Part shown: positions 7,715 to 16,431 of the stretch, piece after piece
How positions within the stretch are numbered: position 1 is the stretch's first letter
How the letters are laid out: each line of letters starts with the position of its first letter
Assembly: GCA_945860955.1 (NCBI GenBank)
Contig: CAMATH010000051.1
Span: 1-52,781, forward strand
Source of the DNA: Planctomicrobium piriforme
GTDB lineage: Bacteria; Planctomycetota; Planctomycetia; Planctomycetales; Planctomycetaceae
Direction: 5' to 3'
DNA: 52,781 bases
Program-made: the position numbers and the translations under genes
Notes under the pieces: generated by a model
What the model was told of the DNA's origin: nothing
The model's database searches: none
The model's input: the letters and a program-made list of their open reading frames with translations, nothing else

Positions 7715-8610
7715 TCACAACCAGTGGCGTTTCAATAGCCACATCTTCACTCCCTGCGTGACAACCGTATACCCCAGCAAAGTCAGCATCAGCAGTGGCC
7801 AGTACAAACTCGGCAGCGGTTCAAAACCCAATTCCGGCCCCAGCGGGGAACTGGGCAGCCAGATCCCGATGGCCATCACGGCGACGGTTGTGCCGATGAG
7901 CGCCCAGCTCGCGTGGCTCTGCAAAAACGGAATCTTGTTGGTGCGGATGATGTGGATGATCAACGTCTGCGTTAACAACGACTCGACAAACCATCCGGTC
8001 TGAAACAGCGCCGCGCGGGCCGGATTCCAGCAATCAAACACGTACAACATGATGAAATAGGTCGTGTAGTCGAACAGCGAACTGCACGGGCCAATCAGCA
8101 CGATGAACCGCACAATCTGTTCCATCGACCAGGGGCGCGGATGGGAAATCTGCTCGGGATCGACCCGGTCGGTCGGAATCGGGAGCTGCGACACGTCGTA
8201 CAACAAATGGTTCATCAGAATGTTCACAAACACTTTCCGCCCTTCGATAACGGCGGTCGCCAGCACCATCAGACTCTCTTCCAGCAAAATCGCGTCGGCC
8301 GACTCCTTCGCGACACCCCCGCCAGAACCAAGAGCAGGATCACCAGCGGGTTGAGCATCGCTTTTGCGAACAGCTTCAGACGGCGGTATTGCTGTTCGGC
8401 GGCAACAGTGTTCGGGCCGAACTTGGCGCGACGCCGCTTGACCTCATCAGTTGTGAGGCCAGCGGCGGTCGTCTCAAGCTGTGCGAGGACGGCGTCCGGC
8501 TCGGCCGCCGCCGCCTCCAACAACCCGGGGGAGACATACCGCGCCGCCTGGGCGTGGTGCCTTCCGGCGGCGATGTGGGCATTCAACAGGGCATCGAGGG
8601 CTCTCAGCAT
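7715..8610 (-). pseudogene. Decayed magnesium-type P-type ATPase gene (mgtA/mgtB family)
   Basis: Two frames match the ends of MgtA-type P-type ATPases. The N-terminal part (8610 to about 8320) has the cation-ATPase N-domain and the first membrane segment (NPLVILLLVLAGV). The sequence then switches frame to the C-terminal part (about 8325 to 7715), starting GVAKESADAILLEESLMVL and ending with the last membrane helices. About 550-600 residues, including the DKTGT phosphorylation site and the nucleotide-binding domain, are missing at the junction. A second, in-frame gap of about 35-40 residues is visible where VIEGRKVFVNIL runs directly into MNHLLYDVSQ. The locus cannot make a working pump. Gap sizes come from recalled family length (about 900 residues). 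Confidence 0.85.
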
Positions 8611-8764
8611 CCCCTGATCCTATCCGATTCGACACCAATCTGGACTTCGTCCCCTGATTCGATTTGCGAGACCATTGGCAATCTCCTATGACCATGAGTC
8701 TCAAACCGGCGACTTCCTCGCCGTGAAACCGATCCCCCTTCCGATTTTCCCGCCGACGATCTCC

Positions 8765-9559
8765 ATGCGCGATTCCACACCACTTGCCGACCGTACCGCG
8801 ATTGTCACCGGAGGAGCAAGCGGCATCGGCCGGGCGACCGCGTTTCTGCTGGCCAGACAGGGAGCGCGCGTGTTCGCCGCCGACATTGATTTCGTCGCAG
8901 GGACCGAAGCCGACTTCGCCGCCGAGAACATCGCACAGATCGTGTGCGATGTGACAAACGAAACGGACGTCGCGGGACTGATGGAATGGGCCGAAACTCA
9001 AACCGGCCGCCTTGATATTGTGGTGAACAGTGCCGGCGTTGGGCTTGTAAAACAGATCACCGATGTGACCGTGGAGGAGTGGGACCGCTGTCTCGACACG
9101 AACGTCAAAGGAGCGTTCCTGACCGCCAAACACGCGATTCCCAAAATGCGTGCGATGGGCGGCGGGTCGATCATCAATATCGCCAGCAACGCGGGACTGC
9201 TCCCGCGAGCGCATGACCCGGTCTACTCCATCAGCAAGGGGGCGCTCATCGCCCTGACCAAAAGCCTGGCGCTCTGCCACGCCCCGGACCGCATTCGAAT
9301 CAACGCGGTCTGCCCCGGTCCAGTGGGAGAGACCCGCATGATGGACGCCGGTCTCGCCGCGGCCCCCGACCGCGCGACGGCAGTGCGCGAACTTCTCGCC
9401 GCCAGTCCCTTCGCCAACGCCTGCGGGCGGATGATCACCCCCGAAGAAGTCGCGCAGGCGGTGTTGTACCTCGTCAGCGACGCGGCACTCTTCGTCACCG
9501 GAACCTCCATTGCGATCGACGGAGGGAAATCGCTGGGAGTTCCTCCGAAGATGGGATAG
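8765..9559 (+). CDS. SDR family NAD(P)-dependent oxidoreductase
   Basis: A 264-residue classical short-chain dehydrogenase/reductase. The cofactor loop TGGASGIG is at residues 15-22, NSAG at 88-91, and the catalytic set N113, S141, Y154 and K158 (YSISK) is intact. The C-terminus has the family pattern (VTGTSIAIDGG). D40 after the second strand suggests NAD(H) preference, an inference from the general SDR rule. The start at 8765 gives normal family length; a longer frame from 8675 adds unmatched sequence. The substrate is unknown. Two tandem hairpins follow the gene at 9625-9672. Confidence 0.87.
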   Translation: MRDSTPLADRTAIVTGGASGIGRATAFLLARQGARVFAADIDFVAGTEADFAAENIAQIVCDVTNETDVAGLMEWAETQTGRLDIVVNSAGVGLVKQITDVTVEEWDRCLDTNVKGAFLTAKHAIPKMRAMGGGSIINIASNAGLLPRAHDPVYSISKGALIALTKSLALCHAPDRIRINAVCPGPVGETRMMDAGLAAAPDRATAVRELLAASPFANACGRMITPEEVAQAVLYLVSDAALFVTGTSIAIDGGKSLGVPPKMG

Positions 9560-9805
9560 GCCTCAACCGGCGCAGGACGCCAGGTTGGTGTGCCTGCAGG
9601 GTGTCAATGTCGGATGAAGGAAAGACGGGGACAAGGCCCCGTTCTCCATGGAGTGCGGGATCTCGATCCCGCCTTTCGTTCTTCCTCCCTCCACCTCCCG
9701 TCCAGCAGAACCGACTCCCTTCCTCGTCGAATCCACCCCTGGCTTCCAACTGCACGTACCTGGTTGTGAGTCGACGCCGCCCCGTGATTGCCAATTCAGT
9801 GTTTT
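9560..9805. other. Intergenic region, 246 bp, with tandem hairpins
   Basis: This separates the stop of the SDR gene from the stop of the opposing orphan gene. The first part holds the two hairpins listed separately. The rest has no recognisable feature. Confidence 0.4.
9625..9672 (+). terminator. Two tandem hairpins, possible terminator or repeat
   Basis: The first stem pairs ACGGGG (9625-9630) with CCCCGT (9637-9642). The second pairs GCGGGAT (9655-9661) with ATCCCGC (9666-9672) around CTCG. The second is followed by CTTTCGTTCTTCC, a weakly T-rich tail. Placed 66 bp after the SDR stop, they could end its transcript. I also recall this sequence type as a dispersed planctomycete repeat, so its role as a terminator is an inference. 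Confidence 0.4.
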
Positions 9806-10255
9806 TCACAATTCCAATACAGCGTCGGGATACTCACCTTTTGACACGACGACAATCGCATCATCACTTGGCCTTCCTGTCAAATACTGATGGCAGGCCG
9901 TGTCTGAGTCCAATAGTCCTTGAATCATCTCTCCGAGGTATCGCCATTCCTCTGTTGATCGCCTCCATTCGAAAGTTGGGGGAGAATCAAATATTTTCCG
10001 CAGACCATGCCGCTCATTTTGCTGTTGGGATTCGCGCTCCGCATCGAACGAGACCAGTCGCACCGAGATGCCACATGCAGCGTAGATCCAAGGAAGGCGT
10101 ACGAGATCAATGGATTCGCGGTCGCGACTCTTGGCAAGTTGCCGAAAGCACCGCTGAAGCGAATGAAATGTCGCTTCCTTTGGGCCAAAGAACACCAATC
10201 TTGCTCCGTCAGAACCTTCATAAAAGGCAATTCGAATCAGGGATGGATCGAGCAT
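9806..10255 (-). CDS. Hypothetical protein, low-GC orphan gene
   Basis: A 149-residue protein I cannot assign. It looks like a real, compact soluble protein: mixed hydrophobic and charged residues, a tryptophan-containing middle (FEWRRSTEEWRYLGEMI) and an end of DDAIVVVSKGEYPDAVLEL, with no signal peptide or membrane helix. The start at 10255 is preferred because AAGG lies nine bases upstream; an earlier ATG at 10327 adds an arginine-rich, unconvincing stretch. Codon use is markedly less GC-rich at third positions than in neighbours (AAA, ATA, TTG, TCA and AGA occur), suggesting recent acquisition. It is flanked by hairpin repeats. An immunity-type or accessory role would be a guess. Confidence 0.55.
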   Translation of the reverse strand: MLDPSLIRIAFYEGSDGARLVFFGPKEATFHSLQRCFRQLAKSRDRESIDLVRLPWIYAACGISVRLVSFDAERESQQQNERHGLRKIFDSPPTFEWRRSTEEWRYLGEMIQGLLDSDTACHQYLTGRPSDDAIVVVSKGEYPDAVLEL

Positions 10256-10539
10256 TTCACGGTACCTTGGCCTAACGGATCGCGACTTTCTTGGAGGAAG
10301 GCCCCAGTCGCATTGAAAGAATCCCACCCACGGCTACTCCTCCATTCAAGGCTTCGCGGTTCACTCCAACCGCACTGCGTGTACCGCATCACCGGACAAC
10401 CTGGAAATTTGGCGAGTAGGACTGCGCCGCACGGGAGGGTAACGTGGATTGAATTCCACGCTACTCTCCCCGAATCGCACCTGCCGCACGACATCCGTAG
10501 GAGTCGGGTCGAATTGAGTGCATCCTGAAGGGCTCTGAC
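10256..10539. other. Intergenic region, 284 bp
   Basis: This lies between the start of the orphan gene and the stop of the amidohydrolase gene, both on the minus strand. It contains the palindromic element at 10433-10470 and must hold the promoter of the orphan gene. Nothing else is recognised. Confidence 0.4.
10433..10470. repeat. GGGAGGGTAACGTGGA palindromic repeat, copy 1
   Basis: GGGAGGGTAACGTGGA pairs with TCCACGCTACTCTCCC around TTGAAT, with two imperfect pairs. A perfect relative is at 20305-20344, so this is a dispersed element. It sits 70 bp downstream of the amidohydrolase stop. Confidence 0.7.
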
Positions 10540-11529
10540 CTACGTTCTCGAATACACCACCTGCGCATTGTCGTGCAGAATGCGCCGGGTCGCGTCCGCC
10601 CCGTGCTTTTGTGCAAACTCCAGAGCCAGTTTTTGGACCGTGGCGTACGATCCGAACCGCGCACTGACCGGCCAGTTGCTGCCGTAAACCAGACGTTTTT
10701 CACCAAACGTTTCCCACGCGACATCCAGGACCGGCTGGTAATAACCCAGCTCCGAGGGAGACTGGTCGTCCGGACGGGACGCACCTTCAACCAGGGCCGA
10801 GACTTTGCACCACACATTCGGTCCCGCCGCGGCCGCCGCCATCCCCTGTTGCCATTCCTTCGGAGGGGCCTTGCCATCGATCCGTACGTTGGCCAGATGA
10901 TTCACCACGATCTTGAGCTTCTCAAGTTTCGTGGCGAGTCGGGCGATGTCGGGGAGCATGTCGGGTCCGCCGTTGATATCGAGCGTCAACCGCAGGCTGG
11001 CGAACCGACGCAGGTCGTCCAGAAACCGTTGGTCGGACAGTCGCTGTTTCAACAGGCCGTGGCCGATGCGGATTCCCCGGTACAGCGGGTTGGCAGCGAA
11101 ACGGTCGAGGTTCTCCGCGAATTTCTCCGAACCCGGCTCCAGGTTTCCCACAACCCCGACAACGATCGATTCGCGTTTCGCCAAATCGAGTAACCACTGA
11201 TTGTCTTCGAGCCACGAACTCGCCTCGACGACGACCGTGCCAACAACCCCCTCCGACTCGGTGAGTCGCCGATATTCCGCGGGAAGTACCGGTCGATACA
11301 GCAGTTTGTCGTCGCGTCCGGGCCACGGAACGCCTTCGGGACGTGTCGGGTCGTAAAAATGGGTGTGGGTGTCAATGACCTGAATCTTGGGCGCGGCCGG
11401 GTCGGCATTGCGTCGCAGTGCCGCGTCCGTATTTCGGGCGGGAATGATCCCCGCCGTCAAGATCGTACCGGCAAGAGCCGACTGGGCCAGAAACTCCCGA
11501 CGCGTGTGTTGCGGTTGCGATTCCGACAT
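10540..11529 (-). CDS. Tat-exported amidohydrolase family protein
   Basis: A 329-residue metal-dependent hydrolase of the amidohydrolase-2 type. The N-terminus has a twin-arginine signal (TRREFLAQSALAGT, arginines 10 and 11), so it is probably exported folded. The HxH metal motif is in DTHTHFYD (H55, H57), and further family residues appear in IVVNHLANVRIDG and VYGSNWPVS near the C-terminus. Such proteins hydrolyse lactones or decarboxylate aromatic acids; the substrate is unknown. AAGGA lies upstream of the ATG. It diverges from the RraA-like gene, about 150 bp away. Confidence 0.85.
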   Translation of the reverse strand: MSESQPQHTRREFLAQSALAGTILTAGIIPARNTDAALRRNADPAAPKIQVIDTHTHFYDPTRPEGVPWPGRDDKLLYRPVLPAEYRRLTESEGVVGTVVVEASSWLEDNQWLLDLAKRESIVVGVVGNLEPGSEKFAENLDRFAANPLYRGIRIGHGLLKQRLSDQRFLDDLRRFASLRLTLDINGGPDMLPDIARLATKLEKLKIVVNHLANVRIDGKAPPKEWQQGMAAAAAGPNVWCKVSALVEGASRPDDQSPSELGYYQPVLDVAWETFGEKRLVYGSNWPVSARFGSYATVQKLALEFAQKHGADATRRILHDNAQVVYSRT

Positions 11530-11676
11530 GGCGAGAAATCCTTGGGCGGGGACGGAGGTCCGGAAATTCTAACCGATCGCATCGCCGTTTGCTGTTCGAA
11601 TTGCCCCACTGGCTGTACAGTACGACACCGGAATTTGACTGTCCGAGCCTGACCATCCTCCGCTTGAATCCACCTC

Positions 11677-12408
11677 ATGACCGCCCCCTTCAATCCCGCC
11701 ATTCTCGACGAACTCGCCAAGTACGATACCCCCACGATCTGCAACGCCATCGAGTTGTTCGACGTTGTTCCGCGGACCGCCGGCTACATGAATGACTCGA
11801 TTAAGGCGTGCTTTCCGCACCTGCCTCCCATGGTCGGCTTCGCGGTCACTTCGACCTTTCGCAGCATGTCCCCTCCCCGTAGCGGCGACGTCTATGCCAG
11901 CATGAGCCAGCAGGTCGAATCGTACGCGCAGCTCCCCGGGCCGGCGGTCATGGTGTACCAGGATCTGGATGTGCCGATCGTGTCGGCGACCTTTGGCGAA
12001 GTGATGTGTTCGGTGTACAAGGGGTTTGGTGCCCGGGGCATCATCACGTCGGGTGCGGGGCGCGATTTGGAACAGGTCGAAAAGATCAAGTTTCCCGCGT
12101 TCACCACCGGGACGATCTGCTCCCATGGGTATTGTCATACTCTGGCGGTCAACGTTCCGGTGACGGTCGGTGGTCTCGCGGTTTACCCGGGCGATCTGCT
12201 CCATGGCGATTTGAACGGCGTCACACGGATTCCGTTGGAAATCGCCTCGGAAGTGGCCCAGGTCTGCGAAGAACTGGCAGCCGCCGAGAAAATTGTGCTG
12301 GACTATGTTCGGGGAGCGATAATCACACCGGCTGGACTGGCGGAAGCGCGCAAAGCGTGCGGCGACATGATGAACGCGACCAGCCAGCGGGTCCGCAAAA
12401 AGAAGTGA
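11677..12408 (+). CDS. RraA-like / HMG aldolase family protein
   Basis: A 243-residue protein of the RraA-like superfamily, which includes 4-hydroxy-4-methyl-2-oxoglutarate aldolases and the RNase E inhibitor RraA. The conserved core is visible from G107 E108 to R129 D130 (ending GIITSGAGRD), followed by PGDLLHGDLNGVTRIP (171-186). The aspartate after GR is a metal ligand in the aldolases, so an aldolase or decarboxylase is more likely than an RNase inhibitor. The specific substrate is unknown. It begins a plus-strand series continuing with panC. Confidence 0.8.
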   Translation: MTAPFNPAILDELAKYDTPTICNAIELFDVVPRTAGYMNDSIKACFPHLPPMVGFAVTSTFRSMSPPRSGDVYASMSQQVESYAQLPGPAVMVYQDLDVPIVSATFGEVMCSVYKGFGARGIITSGAGRDLEQVEKIKFPAFTTGTICSHGYCHTLAVNVPVTVGGLAVYPGDLLHGDLNGVTRIPLEIASEVAQVCEELAAAEKIVLDYVRGAIITPAGLAEARKACGDMMNATSQRVRKKK

Positions 12409-12485
12409 ACTGATGCTCCGCAGGAAGTCCCCTCCCCGGCATTTCGCGTGACCGTTATAATGAGCGGCGGGCGGAGTACGAACAC

Positions 12486-12499
12486 GAGGTGAGGAGTTG
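12486..12499 (+). promoter_or_regulatory. Ribosome-binding site and TTG start of panC
   Basis: GAGGT (12486-12490) lies six bases before the TTG at 12497. The first in-frame ATG is inside the essential PTMGALHAGH motif, so a non-ATG start is required; this TTG gives the expected N-terminal length. Confidence 0.65.
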
Positions 12500-13378
12500 T
12501 CGGAAGAAGCCAGGAAGGATCGGCTCGCGCCGGTCGTTGAAACGGTCGACGCTGTGCGCGAGGCGGTCATCGCCGCGAAGAGGCGGGGGTTGCGCGTCGG
12601 GTTCGTTCCCACAATGGGAGCGCTCCACGCGGGGCACCGCAGCTTGATCGAGGCGGCCAAGCGGGAGTGCGGGTTCGTGATCACCTCGATTTTTGTCAAC
12701 CCGACGCAATTCGCGCCCCACGAAGATCTGGCGAAATACCCGCGACCACTGGATGCAGACCGAAGGCTCTGTGCGGCGGCGGGAGCCGACTTGGTGTTTC
12801 ATCCGGGGGTGGAAACGATTTACCCCAGTGGGTTTTCGACGTTTGTCACCGTCGAGGGACTCTCGAATATTTTGGAAGGGAAGTTTCGCCCGACCCATTT
12901 TCGCGGGGTCACCACCGTCGTCTGCAAATTGTTTCAAATGGTGCCGGCCGACTTCGCGTTCTTCGGCCAAAAGGACTACCAGCAGCAGACGATCATCCGG
13001 AAAATGGTGGCGGAATTAAACATTCCGATTCGGACTCGCGTCTGTCCGACGGTCCGCGAACCGGATGGCTTGGCCCTTTCGAGCCGAAACGTCTATCTGA
13101 GTCACGATGAGCGTCGCTCGGCCCTTGCGCTGTCTCGCAGCCTGACTTTGGCGCATGAATACCTGGCGCAAGGGGGAAGCGATTTCGACCTGATCCGACA
13201 GCGGATGTGGGCGCTGCTTAAAGAAACGCCACTGGTCGAGCCGGATTACGCGACTCTCGTCGATCCGGATACGCTGGAAGACGTGAGTACTGCCGTACAC
13301 ACCGTCGTGGCGCTGGTCGCGGCACGTGTCGGGCAGACGCGTCTGATCGACAACGACGTGATTGATCTGCCAGGCTGA
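12497..13378 (+). CDS. panC: Pantothenate synthetase (pantoate-beta-alanine ligase)
   Basis: A 293-residue cytoplasmic enzyme that joins pantoate and beta-alanine with ATP in coenzyme A synthesis. Signature motifs are complete: PTMGALHAGH (38-47, with the two nucleotide-binding histidines), FVNPTQF (66-72), FFGQKDYQQQ (155-164) and LALSSRNVYLS, the counterpart of KMSKS. It starts at TTG with a good ribosome-binding site. panB and panD are not in the window. It precedes lgt by 42 bp. Confidence 0.96.
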   Translation: MSEEARKDRLAPVVETVDAVREAVIAAKRRGLRVGFVPTMGALHAGHRSLIEAAKRECGFVITSIFVNPTQFAPHEDLAKYPRPLDADRRLCAAAGADLVFHPGVETIYPSGFSTFVTVEGLSNILEGKFRPTHFRGVTTVVCKLFQMVPADFAFFGQKDYQQQTIIRKMVAELNIPIRTRVCPTVREPDGLALSSRNVYLSHDERRSALALSRSLTLAHEYLAQGGSDFDLIRQRMWALLKETPLVEPDYATLVDPDTLEDVSTAVHTVVALVAARVGQTRLIDNDVIDLPG

Positions 13379-13420
13379 TGGCTGACGTTCGGATAGTCCC
13401 CGGCGAAATGGAGCTTCGCG

Positions 13421-14500
13421 ATGCGTTCGGTCCTGTTTGACATTCCCCTCCGGGGTTCGGTGGAATTGGGACCACTGGGATCAATTCCGATCTTCGGATT
13501 CGGACTGGTCCTGCTGGTCTGGTTGCTGCTGGGACTCGGGTGGGGCTGGATTCAATATCGCCGCAGCCAACGCGGCGAATTCGATTCGTCAACACTTGTT
13601 GTCTGGGTCATCATCGCCGGGGTGATTGTCTGGGCTCCGTCAAAAGAGAGCCTGCCGATTTACGGGTTTGGCACGATGTTGTTCCTGGCCTATGTGGCCG
13701 CGTCGTCGCTAGGGGCGTTGAGACTGAAACAACGGGGAATTCCCGGTGAATTCGCCTGGGACGCCGCGATCTGGATCTTCGTGACAGGCTTGATTGGCGG
13801 GCGGTTGTTCTACGTTGTCCAGTACCATAAGAAGATGTTCGCGAACGTGAATTCGCTGACGGAATTGTTCCTCAAAGTGATCAATTTGCCCGACGGTGGA
13901 CTGGTTTTCTATGGCGGCGTGATGTTGGCCCCTTTGTTCTTCTGGCTGTTTTGCCGAAAGAAGGGACTCCGGGCATTGCCAATGGCCGACCTGTTGATCC
14001 CCCTGGTGTTTGTCGGAATGTTGTTCGGGCGCATCGGTTGTCTGATGCACGGTTGCTGTTACGGCGATTATTGTGAATTGCCCTGGGCGATCACGTTTCC
14101 TCCGGACAGCGCTCCCTACAGTGAGCAGGTGGTGCGAGGCTACCTGCCCGACGATCATTCGGCGCTGCGGAGCCTGCCCCTGCATCCCACCCAGATCTAT
14201 GACGCAGTCAGCTCGCTGGCGATCGCCTGTGTCACGTGGGCGTTCCACGCGTATCGCAGGCGGGACGGCGAAGTGATCGCCATGGCGGCGATTTTGTACT
14301 CCATCAACCGGTTCACGATTGAGTTGCTCCGCTGGGATGAAACGGGAAAATTCGGAACGAGTTTCACCATTTCGCAGTGGGTCAGCTTTGGCCTACTGGC
14401 GGCGGGCGTTGGGTTTCTGGTGTTCCTGAAGTCGCAACCTGCACAACGGTTGCCGCTCGCCTGCGACGAACCGCACTCCATACGGCCGGCGGTTGCGTGA
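13421..14500 (+). CDS. lgt: Prolipoprotein diacylglyceryl transferase
   Basis: A 359-residue polytopic inner-membrane enzyme that transfers diacylglycerol to the lipobox cysteine of lipoproteins, the first step of lipoprotein maturation. The Lgt signature is clear: FGRIGCLMHGCCYG, preceded by DGGLVFYGGVM and followed by LPLHPTQIYD. At about 360 residues it is longer than the usual 260-300; the extra length is mainly an N-terminal region with two additional hydrophobic stretches before the first conserved motif. The lipoprotein-type adaptor encoded at 27268-28524 would be a client. lspA is not in the window. Confidence 0.92.
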   Translation: MRSVLFDIPLRGSVELGPLGSIPIFGFGLVLLVWLLLGLGWGWIQYRRSQRGEFDSSTLVVWVIIAGVIVWAPSKESLPIYGFGTMLFLAYVAASSLGALRLKQRGIPGEFAWDAAIWIFVTGLIGGRLFYVVQYHKKMFANVNSLTELFLKVINLPDGGLVFYGGVMLAPLFFWLFCRKKGLRALPMADLLIPLVFVGMLFGRIGCLMHGCCYGDYCELPWAITFPPDSAPYSEQVVRGYLPDDHSALRSLPLHPTQIYDAVSSLAIACVTWAFHAYRRRDGEVIAMAAILYSINRFTIELLRWDETGKFGTSFTISQWVSFGLLAAGVGFLVFLKSQPAQRLPLACDEPHSIRPAVA

Positions 14501-14561
14501 AGACTACAATGCGGCCCACGTTGTCTCTGCCGACTTCGCCCCACTGGAAGGCCCGACTGCC

Positions 14562-14900
14562 ATGTCGCTTTTGACTCCCGAGGAACTTGCCCTAGAACTG
14601 ACCACGCTTCCCGGTTGGGAAGTTCGCGATGGCTGGTTGCGCAAGACATACAACACCCCAGGCTGGTCGCACACGATGCTGCTGGCGAACACGATCGGGT
14701 ATCTCGCGGAAGCCGCCTGGCATCACCCCGATTTGTCGTTGGGCTACGCGCAGGTCACCGTCAAGTTGCAGACGCATAAAGTCCGGGGGCTGACCGCGCT
14801 CGACACGACGCTCGCCAGGAAAATTGACGAAGTCGTTCTGTGGAAACCTGGCCCCGACTCGCCGCTGGAAGGTTTCCCGAAGAAGTGGGTGTCGGCATGA
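14562..14900 (+). CDS. phhB: 4a-hydroxytetrahydrobiopterin dehydratase
   Basis: A 112-residue pterin-4a-carbinolamine dehydratase. Family features include the start LTPEELALELTTLPGWEV, the active-site stretch AEAAWHHPDLSLGYAQVTV with the HHP triplet, and TH followed by GLTALDTTLARKID. It recycles the pterin cofactor after aromatic amino-acid hydroxylation, but such stand-alone proteins also occur where no hydroxylase is known, and none is in this window. Its stop overlaps the start of pdxA by four bases (ATGA), which predicts translational coupling. Confidence 0.88.
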   Translation: MSLLTPEELALELTTLPGWEVRDGWLRKTYNTPGWSHTMLLANTIGYLAEAAWHHPDLSLGYAQVTVKLQTHKVRGLTALDTTLARKIDEVVLWKPGPDSPLEGFPKKWVSA

Positions 14901-15964
14901 GTGGTGAAGCCGAGTCGATGCCCACGCGCCCCCGAATCGCCCTGACTCTGGGAGATGTCGCGGGGATCGGTCCCGAGGTGATCGCCCGCGCCTGGACCAG
15001 CGAACTATTGACCTGGTGCGACCCGGTGGTCGTCGGGCATCCGATTGTCCTGGCTCGGGCGGCGGCACTGGTCGACAAGAAACTGGCGGTCGAAGAGCTG
15101 GACAGCATCACCGAGGGCGAATCGGGAATCTGCCGGATGCCGTGCTGGAATCCCGCCGACAATGAGGCCGCGGAAGTTCCGGCTGGAAAGGACGATCCCC
15201 GGGCCGGGCGAGCCGCTTATGAATACCTGAAGGCGGCCTGCTGGGCCGCTCAAGCCGGGGCGATCGACGCGATCACGACGGCCCCGCTCAGCAAAGCGTC
15301 GTTGCACTTGGCGGGACTCCCGTATCCCGGGCATACCGAGATCCTCGCCGAGCTGTGTCAGGTCCGCGAGTTCGCGATGATGCTGTACCTGCCTCGGGGG
15401 GCGGATCCGGGACTGGGAGTGGCCCACGTGACGCTGCACACGTCGATTCGCAGTGTCCCCGATCTGTTATCGATTCAGGGAATCGCCGACACGATTGGGC
15501 TGGTGGGGAAGTTTCTCAAACGAATCCGCGTGACCGAGCCCCGTCTGGGGGTTTGCGCCCTGAATCCGCATGCGGGTGAGGGGGGACTGTTTGGCGACGA
15601 AGAGGCGAGACTGATCCGACCGGCCGTCGAGATTGGCATGAACCGGGGATGGAATGTCGTCGGCCCCTTGCCTGCGGACACGTTGTTGAAGCGGGCCTGG
15701 GAGGGGGAATTTGACGGCGTCGTGGCGATGTACCACGATCAGGGACACATCGCGCTCAAACTTGTCGGCTTCAATCGAGCCGTCAATGTCACGCTGGGCC
15801 TGCCGATCGTCCGAACCAGTCCCAGCCACGGGACCGCGTTCGACATCGCATGGCGCGGACTCGCCCGGGGTGACGGGATGCTGGAAGCAGTTCGCGTCGC
15901 GGCGTGGTTGACGCAAGGTGGTTGTGCAACGGTACCCGAGCCGCGCCCGTCAGGAAGCGATTAA
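14897..15964 (+). CDS. pdxA: 4-hydroxythreonine-4-phosphate dehydrogenase
   Basis: A 355-residue NAD-dependent enzyme of the DXP-dependent pyridoxal-phosphate pathway. Motifs: LTLGDVAGIGPEV at the N-terminus, TTAPLSKASLHLAG and YPGHTEILAELC in the middle, the metal-binding YHDQGHIALK, and GLPIVRTSPSHGTAFDIAWR near the end. The start at 14897 overlaps the upstream stop (ATGA); a second in-frame ATG at 14918 is possible. The last residues, PEPRPSGSD, and the stop codon come from a palindromic repeat that has replaced or extended the original C-terminus. pdxJ is not in the window. Confidence 0.94.
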   Translation: MSGEAESMPTRPRIALTLGDVAGIGPEVIARAWTSELLTWCDPVVVGHPIVLARAAALVDKKLAVEELDSITEGESGICRMPCWNPADNEAAEVPAGKDDPRAGRAAYEYLKAACWAAQAGAIDAITTAPLSKASLHLAGLPYPGHTEILAELCQVREFAMMLYLPRGADPGLGVAHVTLHTSIRSVPDLLSIQGIADTIGLVGKFLKRIRVTEPRLGVCALNPHAGEGGLFGDEEARLIRPAVEIGMNRGWNVVGPLPADTLLKRAWEGEFDGVVAMYHDQGHIALKLVGFNRAVNVTLGLPIVRTSPSHGTAFDIAWRGLARGDGMLEAVRVAAWLTQGGCATVPEPRPSGSD

Positions 15965-15993
15965 CGGCCACCGCTTCCTGACGAGCGCGGCGC
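15938..15993. repeat. Palindromic repeat family A, copy 1 (overlaps pdxA stop)
   Basis: GAGCCGCGCCCGTCAGGAAG starts the left arm; the right arm is CGCTTCCTGACGAGCGCGGC. The stem is long and nearly perfect. The pdxA stop codon (15962-15964) lies in the loop. Related copies are at 16432-16487 and 36903-36957. Confidence 0.85.
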
Positions 15994-16067
15994 TGCGGAA
16001 ACACTTCGTTTTCGGCTCCGCACAGCATTGATTCCCAACGTTCCCCCGGCCCCCTCAATCAAAATTC

Positions 16068-16415
16068 ATGGCCAACAAGACGATCTTCAAGCGGATCATC
16101 GACGGCGAAATTCCCGCCGACATTGTGTACCAGGACGAGTACTCGCTGGCGTTTCGCGACGTGCGACCTCAGGCCCCCGTGCATGTTCTGGTGATTCCGC
16201 GAAAGGAAATCCCGTCCCTCGCGCACGCGACCGATGACGATTCGGAACTGCTCGGCCGATTGCTCATCACGGTTCGCAAAGTCGCGAACCAGTTGGGACT
16301 CGATCCCACCGGCTATCGCGTGGTGATCAACTGCGGCCGGGACGGTGGCCAGACCGTCGACCACCTCCATCTCCACCTGCTCGCTGGTCGCGGACTCGAC
16401 TGGCCGCCGGGGTGA
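16068..16415 (+). CDS. HIT family protein (Hint-type)
   Basis: A 115-residue histidine-triad protein. The triad is in VDHLHLHLLAGR (H99, H101, H103), and the N-terminal KTIFKRIIDGEIPADIVYQD and the strand HVLVIPRKEI are classical for the Hint branch, nucleoside phosphoramidate or AMP-lysine hydrolases. Length is normal. It follows pdxA across a palindromic repeat and converges with the DUF58 gene across another copy of the same repeat, so it is probably transcribed alone. Confidence 0.92.
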   Translation: MANKTIFKRIIDGEIPADIVYQDEYSLAFRDVRPQAPVHVLVIPRKEIPSLAHATDDDSELLGRLLITVRKVANQLGLDPTGYRVVINCGRDGGQTVDHLHLHLLAGRGLDWPPG

Positions 16416-16431
16416 ACGCGGCAGCGAATCC

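Noticed and set aside
9601-10528. Overlapping plus-strand frames opposite the orphan gene
   Set aside because: They cross hairpin repeats and have unnatural composition; the minus-strand frame at 9806-10255 is more protein-like.
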